Source of the DNA: JALYRV01 sp040902895
Lineage (GTDB): Bacteria; Acidobacteriota; Vicinamibacteria; Vicinamibacterales; SCN-69-37
Length of the DNA: 64,000 nt
NCBI GenBank assembly: GCA_040902895.1
Contig: JBBDWL010000056.1
Span: forward strand, 89,641 to 153,640
Reading direction: 5' to 3'
The notes under the pieces: generated by a model
Told to the model about the DNA's origin: nothing
What the model saw: the letters and a program-made list of their open reading frames with translations, nothing else
Database searches by the model: none
Position numbers and translations under genes: made by a program
Part shown: positions 23,995-32,644 of the stretch, in pieces
How the letters are laid out: every line of letters begins with the position of its first letter
Position numbering within the stretch: position 1 is the first letter of the stretch

Positions 23995-26067
23995 TCAGTG
24001 TACGCGCTGGCCGGTCAGCTCCCAGTGAATCAGCGAAACCGGAATCACGCCTGTGGCATTGAGCTCGTCGAAGAACCTGCGAAGCGTAAAGGCGTCGCCA
24101 AGCTGCTTCGCGCGAGCTTTGATCAGCTCGTCGATTAGATGCTTGCCGGTCACATAGCTCGTGCCGTACGCGGGCTGGCGCAGATAGAGCTGCTGCTCGA
24201 AGGCGAGGAGATCCAGGTCGGGGCGCATCCATCCGCGCGGCGTCCATTCCACTTGAAACGCCTTGGCTTTCTGGATGTCGAACTCGTTCGCCTGGGCGTA
24301 GAGCGATGCGAGGCCGCGTGCGGCGCGCTGCGCGAGCATGATCCAGACGATCTCGCGGGCGCGTGGATTGTCGTCGTAATAGCCGGCGTGCAGGATCAGC
24401 TCCTCCATCGCGGTGGCCATGCCTTCGGCGCGGTTGTCCCACACATTGAAGAGCGTCGCGCCGCGCCTGATCGGGCTTGCGTGCGGCGCATGCTTCATCC
24501 ACTCGTGATCGAACCAGTGGTAGAAGTGCGCGAACAGCGTCATCGGTTCGTAATGGCTGGCGATGCCGAAGAAGTTGCGCCGCTCGAGCGGAACGAATGA
24601 TCCGAGATGCGCGCGCAGGGCCGGCTCGAGATAGGGCTCAACTGTCAGGACGTTCTTGTCTTTCAGGAAGGCCATGTATCTCGCGACGGCGGCTCCCGCG
24701 CGACGACGATATTCGCCGGCGTCGGCTGCGGCCGTGAGCGGCGGCAGATGGCGATTGCGATGCTCTTCGAGCTTCAGCGCAGCATGCGAGCGCGCGAGCT
24801 CCCGTTTCAGCAGCGCGACCTCGTCGTCCCACGTCATGGGCACGAGGTGGACGTTCTTCAGGTTCCAGTTGTAGTGGTCCTTGCCGATGCCGGAGGGACC
24901 TGTCTTCGATGGCGCTTGTCGTTCGAGCCATGACACGAAGTCGGCCGTCGCCGCGCGGGCGCTGCGGATCGCGTCTGTGAGCTCGACGGAGGCCTGGGGC
25001 ACGCGCTTGCCGAGAGCCTCGAGATCGCTCACCTGCTGCGCCAGCGTGCCTGTGCCCGTAATCCACAGATCGCGCGCGTTGCCGGTGAGATTAACGCGCG
25101 CCTGCGTGAGAAGCGGCCGTATGGTACGCAGTTCCGCGGCAAGCCGCGCCTGATCCGCTGCTGACAGCGGGAAGGTGTACTTCCACACTTCCACCACCGC
25201 GTGATGCGTCGGCCCTTCGTGCGCCGGCGTATCGCTCTGACCCATCCACACCGATTTGTAGAACGCCGGATCGCGGGTCCATGGCTGCAGCACGCGCAGC
25301 TCGAAATCGAGCCCGTTCATCATCGCGCCGGCGAGCGCGTGATCCACCTGCTGCGCGATCGGCCATCGGCCGGCGTCGATCGCGGCAAGGCGCGTCTGAA
25401 ACGCGCCGAGTGCGGCGTGCTTTTGGCGAAGTGTTTCGGCGGTGTAGTCCGGCGCGCCGTCCTTCAGCGCGGGCCGCTCGAACGCGACAAACTGCTCGAA
25501 GAGCCGAACGAGATCTTGATACGTGCCGGCCTGCTCACGGGCGTTCATTCGCAGACTGTCAAGAAACGCCGTGACGCTTGCCTGCCAGCGCGCGACCGTC
25601 GCGGCCGGGCCCGTCAGCTTCACGTAATACGCGCCGCCGGGCGTCTCGACAACGGCGGCAATCAAACGATGGCCGGGCTCGTTGAATCGCTCCGCCGAGC
25701 CGGGCGTGACGTCCGCGACGTACGTCCCCTTAATATCGACGATCGTCAAGGGCAGGCCGGCGCGCGACTTGCGCGATTCGGTGCGGGCCACGTCGCGCGA
25801 GGCGCGGCCGTCGGGCTGCGTCATCTGCCCGATCCATCGATCGAGATTGGCCTGCACACTTCCGCCCGATCCTTTCCCGAAGAAATAGACCGTGAGCGCG
25901 GCGTCGGCGCTGTCGGATCCGGCGCGCGGCAGCACGAACTCGGCGACGCGCATCGACGACGCGGGCGGCTTCGACTGCCATCCGTCCGGCACGTCGAACT
26001 TCAGCTGCGGGGTTGACGACGCCTGCGCGGGCGAGAGGAGAGCGAGAATCAGCAACAGCGTGCGCAT
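23995..26067 (-). CDS. Secreted DUF885-like protein with N-terminal accessory domain
   Basis: 690 residues from the ATG at 26067, chosen because it opens with a signal peptide (MRTLLLILALLSPAQA). Residues about 20-170 form a separate beta-rich domain (LKFDVPDGWQSKPP, ALTVYFFGKG, YYVKLTGPAATVARWQ). Residues about 180-690 match the course of DUF885 alpha-helical proteins, most clearly RAEGMATAMEELILHAGYYD, LARQRAARGLASL-like helices, LRQPAYGTSYVTGK and QLGDAFTLRRFFDEL. DUF885 proteins are usually zinc peptidase-like with an HExPGH motif; here the equivalent stretch reads HFYHWFDHEWMKH, so the catalytic motif looks altered or lost. It is convergent with the VWFA gene (28 bases between stops). 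Confidence 0.65.
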   Translation of the reverse strand: MRTLLLILALLSPAQASSTPQLKFDVPDGWQSKPPASSMRVAEFVLPRAGSDSADAALTVYFFGKGSGGSVQANLDRWIGQMTQPDGRASRDVARTESRKSRAGLPLTIVDIKGTYVADVTPGSAERFNEPGHRLIAAVVETPGGAYYVKLTGPAATVARWQASVTAFLDSLRMNAREQAGTYQDLVRLFEQFVAFERPALKDGAPDYTAETLRQKHAALGAFQTRLAAIDAGRWPIAQQVDHALAGAMMNGLDFELRVLQPWTRDPAFYKSVWMGQSDTPAHEGPTHHAVVEVWKYTFPLSAADQARLAAELRTIRPLLTQARVNLTGNARDLWITGTGTLAQQVSDLEALGKRVPQASVELTDAIRSARAATADFVSWLERQAPSKTGPSGIGKDHYNWNLKNVHLVPMTWDDEVALLKRELARSHAALKLEEHRNRHLPPLTAAADAGEYRRRAGAAVARYMAFLKDKNVLTVEPYLEPALRAHLGSFVPLERRNFFGIASHYEPMTLFAHFYHWFDHEWMKHAPHASPIRRGATLFNVWDNRAEGMATAMEELILHAGYYDDNPRAREIVWIMLAQRAARGLASLYAQANEFDIQKAKAFQVEWTPRGWMRPDLDLLAFEQQLYLRQPAYGTSYVTGKHLIDELIKARAKQLGDAFTLRRFFDELNATGVIPVSLIHWELTGQRVH

Positions 26068-26102
26068 GGCGTGATTGTATGCGTTGAACGGGCGCCGCCG
26101 GA

Positions 26103-26942
26103 TCAGTCGTCCACGGCGAGCCGGCGGCGCATGGCGTCCACCGCCGGCGTGGGTCCGCGCCAGGCCAGTTCGTCGACTGACTCGAACACAGGAACGTCGT
26201 CGCGCAGCAGCGCAAGCCGCCGGAAGAGCCGCGCCAGATCGCGGTCGCGCGCCAGCGTCGCCGCCAGCGATCCGCCGCGCGCGATGGTGAGGCCCCACGC
26301 GCCGTACTCATCGGGAATGGCGTCGATGCGGCCGAACTTCGCCAGCACAGTCGCGGCCGATTTCGTTCCCCAGCCCGGGAGACCGGGAAAACCGTCCGAC
26401 GAGTCGCCCACAAGAGCGAGATAGTCTGGAATCGAGTCAGGCGGCACGCCGAACCTGGCGACGACTCCCGCCTCGTCGCGCGTGGTCTTCCTCACGCGAT
26501 CGCACTGGATCACGCGTGTGCCGCGCACGCACTGCGCGAAATCCTTGTCGGGCGAGCAGATGATCACCTGGTCGACGCGCGGATCCAATGCGGCCTTCGC
26601 CGCCGCGGATGCGAGCGCGTCGTCCGCTTCGACCTCCACCATCGGCCACAGCTTCACACCCCACGCCTCGAGCGCCTCCTCGAGCAGCGGAAACTGCGCC
26701 CACAGCGCAGGATCGATACCCTCGCCCGTTTTGTAACCGGGCCACATGTCGTTGCGGAACGATTCAATGACGCGATCCGTGGCCACGCCGATGTGCGTGG
26801 CCCCGTCGCGCACGAGTCCACGAATCGAGTACGTGACGCCGCGCACAGCTCCGACCTCTTCGCCGTCGCGGTTCCTGGCCGAAGGCATCCCGTAGAAGTG
26901 GCGGAACAGCTCGAACGTGCCGTCGACAAGATGAATCGTCAC
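26103..26942 (-). CDS. 5'-3' exonuclease (Pol I N-domain / flap endonuclease type)
   Basis: 279 residues from a GTG at 26942 (VTIHLVDGTFELFRHFYG); the frame is open further upstream but without family similarity. Metal-binding acidic clusters are in order: LVDGTFE, VEADDALASAAA, ICSPDKDFAQCV and VGDSSDGFPGLPGWG, the last beginning the helix-3-turn-helix that grips DNA (GTKSAATVLAKFG). This is a stand-alone relative of the DNA polymerase I 5' nuclease, expected to remove RNA primers or DNA flaps. Its C-terminal residues MRRRLAVDD are nearly identical to those of the unrelated PAP2 protein encoded 1.2 kb away, through a 30-bp DNA repeat. It is separated from the DUF885-like gene by 35 bases. 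Confidence 0.85.
   Translation of the reverse strand: MTIHLVDGTFELFRHFYGMPSARNRDGEEVGAVRGVTYSIRGLVRDGATHIGVATDRVIESFRNDMWPGYKTGEGIDPALWAQFPLLEEALEAWGVKLWPMVEVEADDALASAAAKAALDPRVDQVIICSPDKDFAQCVRGTRVIQCDRVRKTTRDEAGVVARFGVPPDSIPDYLALVGDSSDGFPGLPGWGTKSAATVLAKFGRIDAIPDEYGAWGLTIARGGSLAATLARDRDLARLFRRLALLRDDVPVFESVDELAWRGPTPAVDAMRRRLAVDD
26104..26133. repeat. Direct repeat copy 1 (exonuclease 3' end)
   Basis: 30 bases identical at 29 positions to 27338-27367, including the stop codon and the codons for MRRRLA-V-DD. The two copies flank the exonuclease gene and the acyl-CoA synthetase remnant. Confidence 0.85.
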
Positions 26943-27072
26943 GCGTAGATTGTGGCCCTGCGGAACCCTTCGTAACAACCGGCAAGGGATCTTCACGACC
27001 GACACACCCGTGCGCTGGGAAGTGCCGGCGCTGCGGCAGCGATATCCGGATCCATGCGCCTGGAGCGCCGTG

Positions 27073-27339
27073 AGAATCCGCACGACGGCCGGCTATGTCG
27101 CGCGTCTGCTGCGCAGGTTCGGGCTTGCGCCAGGCGATCGCGTTGCTGTTCTCAAAGAGAACCACCTCGACATGCACGTGCTGTATGCCGCGATCGTCCG
27201 CGCCGGCGGCGTGGCATGCGCGATCAACGGACGATTCGACGCCGCCCACGTGCAGCCGTACCTGGCGAACCTCGACGCCTGTCGGCGTCACCGGCAAGAC
27301 ACTGAAGCGCGTATTTCGCGAACGGAGCGAGGTCGCGTC
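27073..27339 (+). pseudogene. Remnant of an AMP-binding acyl-CoA synthetase with internal deletion
   Basis: In one plus-strand frame, residues TTAGYVARLLRRFGLAPGD, RVAVLKENHLDMHVLYAAIV and NGRFDAAHVQPYLANLD read like the N-terminal subdomain of an AMP-binding acyl-CoA ligase. Immediately after, from about 27280 in another frame, TPVGVTGKTLKRVFRERSE matches the very C-terminal motif of the same family (TGK-LKR-RE, with the catalytic Lys). About 400 intervening codons, including the ATP-binding core, are missing, and there is no proper start. I read this as a decayed gene reduced to its two ends. It lies antisense between the exonuclease and the PAP2 gene, next to the repeat copy at 27338. It accounts for the otherwise gene-free 26943-27337. 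Confidence 0.65.
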
Positions 27340-27367
27340 AGTCGTCCATGGCGAGCCGGCGGCGCAT
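27338..27367. repeat. Direct repeat copy 2 (PAP2 3' end)
   Basis: 30 bases matching 26104-26133 at 29 positions. It covers the stop and last nine codons of the PAP2 gene (MRRRLAMDD). Weaker similarity (CCGGCAGT against CCGGCGGT) continues for about 15 bases further into both genes. Confidence 0.85.
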
Positions 27368-28018
27368 TCCTGAGACTGCCGGCGCCCGACAGGCGATTTG
27401 CCAGGCAACCCAGGCCACCGCGAAGCCATACAGCACGTCGGCGATGTAGTGCTGCTTCACGAAGAGCGTCGAGACGCTGATGCCCGTGGCCACCACACCC
27501 AGAGCCATCCGCGTTCGCGGCGACACTTGCGACCCGAGGACCGCGAGCCAGCTCAGGGCGACATGGAGACTCGGGAAGTGGTTATAGGGCTTGTCGCGAT
27601 ACTCGAGCGACAACAGCCAGGTATGCAGCGACGACACCTCGAGATGTGGCCGCTCGAAGTAGACCGGAAACAGCAGATACGTCGTGTAGGCGACCAGCAG
27701 CGTCAGACCGTAGGCCGTCGCGAGACGCCGGAACGCGGCGTAGTCCCGAATCGTGACGATCAGGAACAACGGAAGAAAGTAGGTCAGGACGTACAGGTAT
27801 TCGAAGATCGGCAGAAAAGGCAGCCGCTCCTCGCCGGGAAGGAACAGCGTGTAGGCGGCGCGGTCCACACTGAAAGCGTTGATCGGCAGATAGGTCGCCG
27901 CAAACAGGCCATACGCCTCCGCGAGGACGACAGCAAAGCGACGCTTGCGCAGGCCTCCGCGACCGTCGCTGAGCCAGCGCTCGAGCCGGGCATCCACGGC
28001 CTCCATACGTCTCGTCAT
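27338..28018 (-). CDS. PAP2-superfamily membrane phosphatase / phosphotransferase
   Basis: 226 residues from the ATG at 28018, which overlaps the P450 stop (ATGA). About five to six membrane helices. The PAP2 motifs are PYNHFPSLHVALSWLA (SLH) and KQHYIADVLYG (H...D), with the third-motif acid catalyst pair present. The first PAP2 motif (K-x6-RP) is not obvious, as in the AUR1/IPC-synthase-like branch of membrane transferases, which move head groups between lipids. Substrates in that branch are lipid phosphates or phosphoinositol lipids; acid-base residues face the periplasm. As last gene of the SDR/FMO/FAAL/P450 operon it may attach or dephosphorylate the lipid made there (inference). Its tail is a repeat shared with the exonuclease gene. 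Confidence 0.8.
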   Translation of the reverse strand: MTRRMEAVDARLERWLSDGRGGLRKRRFAVVLAEAYGLFAATYLPINAFSVDRAAYTLFLPGEERLPFLPIFEYLYVLTYFLPLFLIVTIRDYAAFRRLATAYGLTLLVAYTTYLLFPVYFERPHLEVSSLHTWLLSLEYRDKPYNHFPSLHVALSWLAVLGSQVSPRTRMALGVVATGISVSTLFVKQHYIADVLYGFAVAWVAWQIACRAPAVSGMRRRLAMDD

Positions 28019-29385
28019 CGGGACGACACCGCGCGAAACGTCATCGTGACCGGGCCGGCCGGCCGCAGCAGCATCATCGGCCGCGTCGCGATCGGCTCGT
28101 CCTTCGTGAGTTTGAAGTCGTACTTCCGCACCGTGGCCACAACGATCATGAGCATCTGCATGATGGCCATGTTCGCGCCCACACACGTCCTCGGCCCTCC
28201 GCCGAACGGGATGTACGCGAACGGGTGACGCGCCTTGCGTCGATCGGGCTCGAAGCGCCGGGGATCGAACGACTCGACATCCTCCCAGTGCGCGGGGTTG
28301 CGGTGCGTGCCGTAGATGTACGGAATGACCATCGTGCCGGCCGGGATGCGCACACCATTGATCTCGTCCTCCTGAAGCGCGATGCGATCGATCATCCAGA
28401 ACGGCGGATAGAGTCGCAGCGCCTCGTCGATCACCCGGATGGTGCCTTCCAACTGATGCAGGAGCCGGAAATCGATCGCCTCGCCGCCGATGACCGACGC
28501 GATCTCGTCCCGGATGTCGAGGATGTACTGCGGGTGCCGCGCCAGCAGATAGAAGACCCAGCTCAGCGCGTTCGAGGATGTCTCGTTGCCGGCGACGATC
28601 AACTGCACGCTCTCGATCAGCGCCTGCGCTTCGCCCATCGGGCGCCCGGTGTCGTGACAGGGCGTCTCCATCAGGACTCGCAGCAAGTCATTTTCGCTCC
28701 CGCCTTCGGCGAGACGACTCTGAATGTGGCGCAGCACGATGGCGTCGCCCGCTTTGCGCAGCTGCTGGTGCCTGGCGGATTGTCCGCTGATTCTGAACCA
28801 CGGGATCTTGTAGGGCTGCACGATCTGACGAAGGATGAATGACTGGATGGCGGAGATGGCGTCTCCGATCTGATCGAGCTCCTCGTCGGGCATGCTCTTG
28901 CCAAACATCGACCGTCCGACAAGCCGCAGCGTGAACCGGACCATCTGCTGGTGCACGTCAACGGGACCCTGCCGGACATCGCGGTCGAAGCCGTCCATCA
29001 GCTCCTGCAGCACGTCCTGCTGCATCGGCAGCACGTGGGCCAGCCGGCTCGGTCGAAAACCCTCGGCGGCAACCCGGCGCAGCCGCAGCCAGTCGTCGCC
29101 ATGACTGTTGACCAGGCCCTTGCCCTGGAACTCCACCATGCGCTCGCCCTGGATGTGCGACTTCTGGTAGTTGTGCCGGTTCTTCTTCAGCACGTGCTCC
29201 ATAAAGACCGGATCGCTCGACGCCAGCGACGGCCTCGCGCCGCCGAAGTGAAACGTGAACGTCGGACCGAGCCGCGCCCGATAGCGTTCGAACATGGCGA
29301 CCGGATGGCGGACCATGTCGCGCGTGTCGAGGAAGGCGCGGGCCCGAGGCACGTGCGGAGCGTTGGTGATTGATCTCTCGAACAT
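28015..29385 (-). CDS. Cytochrome P450
   Basis: 456 residues. The heme-thiolate motif is FGGGPRTCVGANMA (Cys near 400), the K-helix ExxR is DEALRLYPP, the I-helix oxygen-activating motif is AGNETSS, and the PERF-like region is FDPRRFEPDR. It is soluble, with no N-terminal membrane anchor, as for bacterial P450s, so it needs separate electron-transfer partners; none is encoded nearby. Similar enzymes hydroxylate fatty acyl or terpenoid chains. Its stop overlaps the PAP2 start by 4 bases, and it starts 19 bases after the ligase-reductase stop, so it belongs to that operon. Likely role: oxidation of the fatty chain loaded or released by the FAAL-ACP-reductase (inference from context). Confidence 0.92.
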   Translation of the reverse strand: MFERSITNAPHVPRARAFLDTRDMVRHPVAMFERYRARLGPTFTFHFGGARPSLASSDPVFMEHVLKKNRHNYQKSHIQGERMVEFQGKGLVNSHGDDWLRLRRVAAEGFRPSRLAHVLPMQQDVLQELMDGFDRDVRQGPVDVHQQMVRFTLRLVGRSMFGKSMPDEELDQIGDAISAIQSFILRQIVQPYKIPWFRISGQSARHQQLRKAGDAIVLRHIQSRLAEGGSENDLLRVLMETPCHDTGRPMGEAQALIESVQLIVAGNETSSNALSWVFYLLARHPQYILDIRDEIASVIGGEAIDFRLLHQLEGTIRVIDEALRLYPPFWMIDRIALQEDEINGVRIPAGTMVIPYIYGTHRNPAHWEDVESFDPRRFEPDRRKARHPFAYIPFGGGPRTCVGANMAIMQMLMIVVATVRKYDFKLTKDEPIATRPMMLLRPAGPVTMTFRAVSSR

Positions 29386-29404
29386 GGCGTGGCCTCAGAC
29401 CCCC

Positions 29405-32400
29405 TCACACACTGACCAGGCGCTGCCTGCGCATGAATCGCAGGATCCCGAGGACGACCTCCTCGAGAGACGGATCGGCTTTTCCGATACCCGATTCGTC
29501 GCGGAGCTGCCGGTAGCGGCTGTTGTCGTAGCGCTTGAACTCCATTGCCGTGATGTTGTCGACAGAGCGCACGAGAAAGTCCAGTAAGGGGAACAGAATG
29601 TCTCCAGGGTGGCAGCGCGCGATCACCTCGGGTACGAAGGCCTTGAGCGGATAGTCGCGAAATGACCGGCCTGTCAGCTCGCCGAGGATCGCCGTAATAT
29701 CCGGCATGCTCGCGTACTCGTCGCGCGTGACCTGGCAGATCGCGCCGACACTGTCAGGCATCCGCGAGATGGCGACGATGTTGTGGGCGGCGATATCCGC
29801 GGGCGAGAAGCTGACCTGGTTCCTGGCGATGGTGCCGATGCCGTGATTGATCATGAACGCCAGCAACCGGATCGAGATGTCGAAGTTGTAGCCTCCCCCG
29901 GCCACGGAAGGCGTCAGCAGCGCGGGACGGAAGATCCGCGCAGGCAATCCTCGCTGCATCGCATCGTGCACCACATGTTCCGAGACCCATTTGCTTTGGC
30001 TGTAGCCGAAGTCGAGATGCTCCATGCCCGCGTTCGCGTCGCTCTCGAAAAGCGTCTCTTTCACCGACCAGCCATACATAAACGTCGTCGAGATATGGTT
30101 GAGAACCTTGGGCCGGTTGCTCACCGCGAGCCGGATGACCTCGTTGGTGCCGCCGACGTTCGCGTCGCGCATCGACTGGTAATCGAGCAGGTAGTTCACC
30201 AACGCGCCGTTGTGATAGAGGGTGTGCGTGTTGTCGGCGAGGGCACGCCAACTCGCGGCGTCGAGGCCCAGATTCGCCGCCGACAGGTCGCCACAGACGG
30301 GGCGGACCCGGCGCTCCCACCCTTCGGGGAGCGACGTTCCGTCGGCCGAGACCGACGCCAGACCTTCGCCGAGCCGCCGCATCGCGTCGCTGACGCTCCC
30401 CCTGACCAGCACATAGATGTCGTCGGTGCCCTGCTCCAGAAGGCTCGCGAGAAGAAACGGACCGAAGAATCCCGTCCCGCCCGTGAGCAGCACGCCTCCC
30501 TCTTTCGAGCCGCATCCAGACGGCATCGGAACGGGCGCGATGCCGGCGCGAAGGCGAGCGTCCTGTCGCATCATTCGGGCTTCGACCTCGCGATGCTCAC
30601 GTCCGAGATCCGAGAGCGCGCGCTTGAGGCGCAAGGCTGCGTGCGGCGCGGCCGTCGTGACCTGTTCGAGCAATTCGAAGAGCTCGCAGATCGCGATCTT
30701 CTGCAACACGCGCAGATCGACCGCCTGCGCCACGTCCCCGGCGCCTTGCTCCTCCAGGTGGTCCTTGAGCGCCTGCGAGAACTCCACCAGCTTGATCGAG
30801 TCGAAGCCCGCATCCGCGAAGGTGCAGGTCTCGGCGCCGGTCAGGCCGAATCGGCGGAGCAAAGCGTGTGGCTCGACGCCGTCATCGTCGACCTCGAAGA
30901 CTGAATCCACCTGGTTGAGCACCGGGAGGCGGCCCTCGAGCCATCGCTGCCGCGCGAGGTGGCGGACGATCTTTCCCGAGCTGGTCTTGGGAATGGTGCG
31001 CGCCTTGATGAAGACGAACGACGCCGCGGCTACTCCAACCGCCTGCAGCAGTCGCAGGTTCAACACGCGGGCATCCGGCATGCGGCGCGGATTCTTCAGC
31101 TCCGCGACGACCACGAGTCTTTCGCGGCTCTCCCCGTCGCAGCCGAAGGCCGCCACGCTCCCCTTTCTGATGTCGTGGTGCTCTTCCACGATCGCTTCGA
31201 CGTCCTGCGGGTAGTAGTTGAGACCGCGAACGATCAGCATGTCCTTGATGCGGCCGCAGATGTAGAGCTCGCCGTCGTGGAGGAAACCGAGGTCGCCGCT
31301 TCGGAGCCACGCGGCGGCATCTGGCTTGCCCTGAGCGGAGTCGAGGGGCGCATCGCCCGGCAGTCGTGCCTCGAACGTCGCGGCGCTCAACTCCGGTCGC
31401 CGCCAATAGCCGCGGCATTTGCTGCGGCCGCGAATCCAGATCTCCCCGACCTCACATGCATCTGCTTCGCGCGGACTCGCCGTGACATCGACGATCCTGA
31501 CCTCCGTCGTGCCCAGCGTTCTGCCGCAACTGACGAGCGTCGTCGTGTCCGCGGCGGCTGCATCGGCGGGTGCGGGCTGCACCTTGCCCTGGTGAAGCGC
31601 CGCGCGATCGAAGCTCTCGACGGTCCGGCCGTAATTTGAGACCGCCAGTGTGTATTCAGCCAGGCCATAGGCCGAAAAGAAGCTTTTGGGATTGAGACCG
31701 TACGGCGCGAATTTTTTGGTGAAGGCCCGGTAGACGCCGGCACGCACCGGCTCGGCTGCCGTCATCAGGAACCGCAGCGAACTCAGATCGAGCTGCTCGA
31801 GGGCCGCTTCCGGCAGCTTGTCGGGCCGCAGGCAATATTCGTAGGCAAAGTTGGGCGCCGACGATGCCGTGCCGCGATATCTGGTGATGGTCTCGAGCCA
31901 CAACGCCGGCCGCTGGATGAAATCGACCGGCGAAAATCCGTATGTCGTGCCGCCTTTCAACGCGAAGAAGATGTAATAGCCGATGAGTCCCATGTCGTGG
32001 TACTGCGGCAGCCACGACACGCCGATGGGAACGTGATCGACGACCCCGGCGTTGTCGAGGACATTGTCGTGCGTCACCATCACACCTTTGGGATCGCTGG
32101 TGGAACCCGAGGTGTATTGCAGAAAGAGCACGTCCGAGTGACCTTCCCTGAAGTCTGTGCGCCCGCCCTTGTCTGCGTCCGTGCTGACAATCCACTCGAG
32201 TGTCGAAACGTACGGCCGCTTGAACGACAGTGTTTTGACGCTGTGCCGTGTCTGGTTCACCTTCATTGACCAGTAGTAGGCGCGATCGGTGAGCACCGCG
32301 GCCGCCTGGCAGTCGCGGGCGATGAAGTCGGTCTTGTCGCGCGCGGCCTCGAAGCCATGGCTGGTCGGCGGGTAGACAGGCACCGGGATCAGCCCGAGCC

Positions 32401-32644
32401 GGACACACGCGAAAAATGCAGCCACCATCTCGACGCCGGGAGGATAGGCCAGCAGCACGCGCTCGCCTGGCTCCATCGGGAATGTGCGGTGGATATGCGA
32501 TGCGATGTCCGCGGTGCGCTGCAGAAACTGCGCGTAGCTGTACGACTCCGTGGTGCGCCCGTCGATATCGAGAAAGGCGAACAGCAGCTTGTCAGGATGG
32601 CGCTCGGTCCACTGGTGGAGGCACCCGAGAATCGACGGCGTCAC
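29405..32644 (-). CDS. Fatty acyl-AMP ligase - ACP - thioester reductase megaprotein
   Basis: 1079 residues from a GTG at 32644 whose GTGA overlaps the upstream monooxygenase stop. Domain 1 (about 1-590) is an acyl-AMP ligase: P-loop YTSGSTSDPKGVMVTH (about 176), LPQYHDMGLIG and FFSAYGLAEYTLA typical of FAAL enzymes, GDLGFLHDGELYICGR, and the C-terminal Lys in TSSGKIVR. Domain 2 (about 600-690) is an acyl carrier domain with phosphopantetheine Ser in FADAGFDSIKL (about 614). Domain 3 (about 715-1079) is a Rossmann thioester reductase: LLTGGTGFFGPFLLASLLEQ and YSQSKW (YxxxK). Together it should activate a fatty acid as acyl-AMP, load it on its own ACP and release it reductively as aldehyde or alcohol. 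Residues near 432-441 (APLDSAQGKPD) are a repeat insert. Confidence 0.92.
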   Translation of the reverse strand: MTPSILGCLHQWTERHPDKLLFAFLDIDGRTTESYSYAQFLQRTADIASHIHRTFPMEPGERVLLAYPPGVEMVAAFFACVRLGLIPVPVYPPTSHGFEAARDKTDFIARDCQAAAVLTDRAYYWSMKVNQTRHSVKTLSFKRPYVSTLEWIVSTDADKGGRTDFREGHSDVLFLQYTSGSTSDPKGVMVTHDNVLDNAGVVDHVPIGVSWLPQYHDMGLIGYYIFFALKGGTTYGFSPVDFIQRPALWLETITRYRGTASSAPNFAYEYCLRPDKLPEAALEQLDLSSLRFLMTAAEPVRAGVYRAFTKKFAPYGLNPKSFFSAYGLAEYTLAVSNYGRTVESFDRAALHQGKVQPAPADAAAADTTTLVSCGRTLGTTEVRIVDVTASPREADACEVGEIWIRGRSKCRGYWRRPELSAATFEARLPGDAPLDSAQGKPDAAAWLRSGDLGFLHDGELYICGRIKDMLIVRGLNYYPQDVEAIVEEHHDIRKGSVAAFGCDGESRERLVVVAELKNPRRMPDARVLNLRLLQAVGVAAASFVFIKARTIPKTSSGKIVRHLARQRWLEGRLPVLNQVDSVFEVDDDGVEPHALLRRFGLTGAETCTFADAGFDSIKLVEFSQALKDHLEEQGAGDVAQAVDLRVLQKIAICELFELLEQVTTAAPHAALRLKRALSDLGREHREVEARMMRQDARLRAGIAPVPMPSGCGSKEGGVLLTGGTGFFGPFLLASLLEQGTDDIYVLVRGSVSDAMRRLGEGLASVSADGTSLPEGWERRVRPVCGDLSAANLGLDAASWRALADNTHTLYHNGALVNYLLDYQSMRDANVGGTNEVIRLAVSNRPKVLNHISTTFMYGWSVKETLFESDANAGMEHLDFGYSQSKWVSEHVVHDAMQRGLPARIFRPALLTPSVAGGGYNFDISIRLLAFMINHGIGTIARNQVSFSPADIAAHNIVAISRMPDSVGAICQVTRDEYASMPDITAILGELTGRSFRDYPLKAFVPEVIARCHPGDILFPLLDFLVRSVDNITAMEFKRYDNSRYRQLRDESGIGKADPSLEEVVLGILRFMRRQRLVSV
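31324..31348. repeat. REP-like repeat inserted in the FAAL domain
   Basis: The plus-strand sequence GCCCTGAGCGGAGTCGAGGG is of the CCCTGAGCGGAGTCGAAGGG type, a short palindrome-derived repeat I recognise from many environmental bacterial genomes. On the coding strand it gives PLDSAQGKPD in frame, in a loop just before the conserved WLRSGDLGF motif. Confidence 0.6.

Noticed and set aside
29405..32644. Mycobacterial-type carboxylic acid reductase
   Set aside because: The ligase-carrier-reductase order is similar, but the adenylation domain has FAAL landmarks (LPQYHDMGLIG, FFSAYGLAEYTLA) rather than those of the CAR family.
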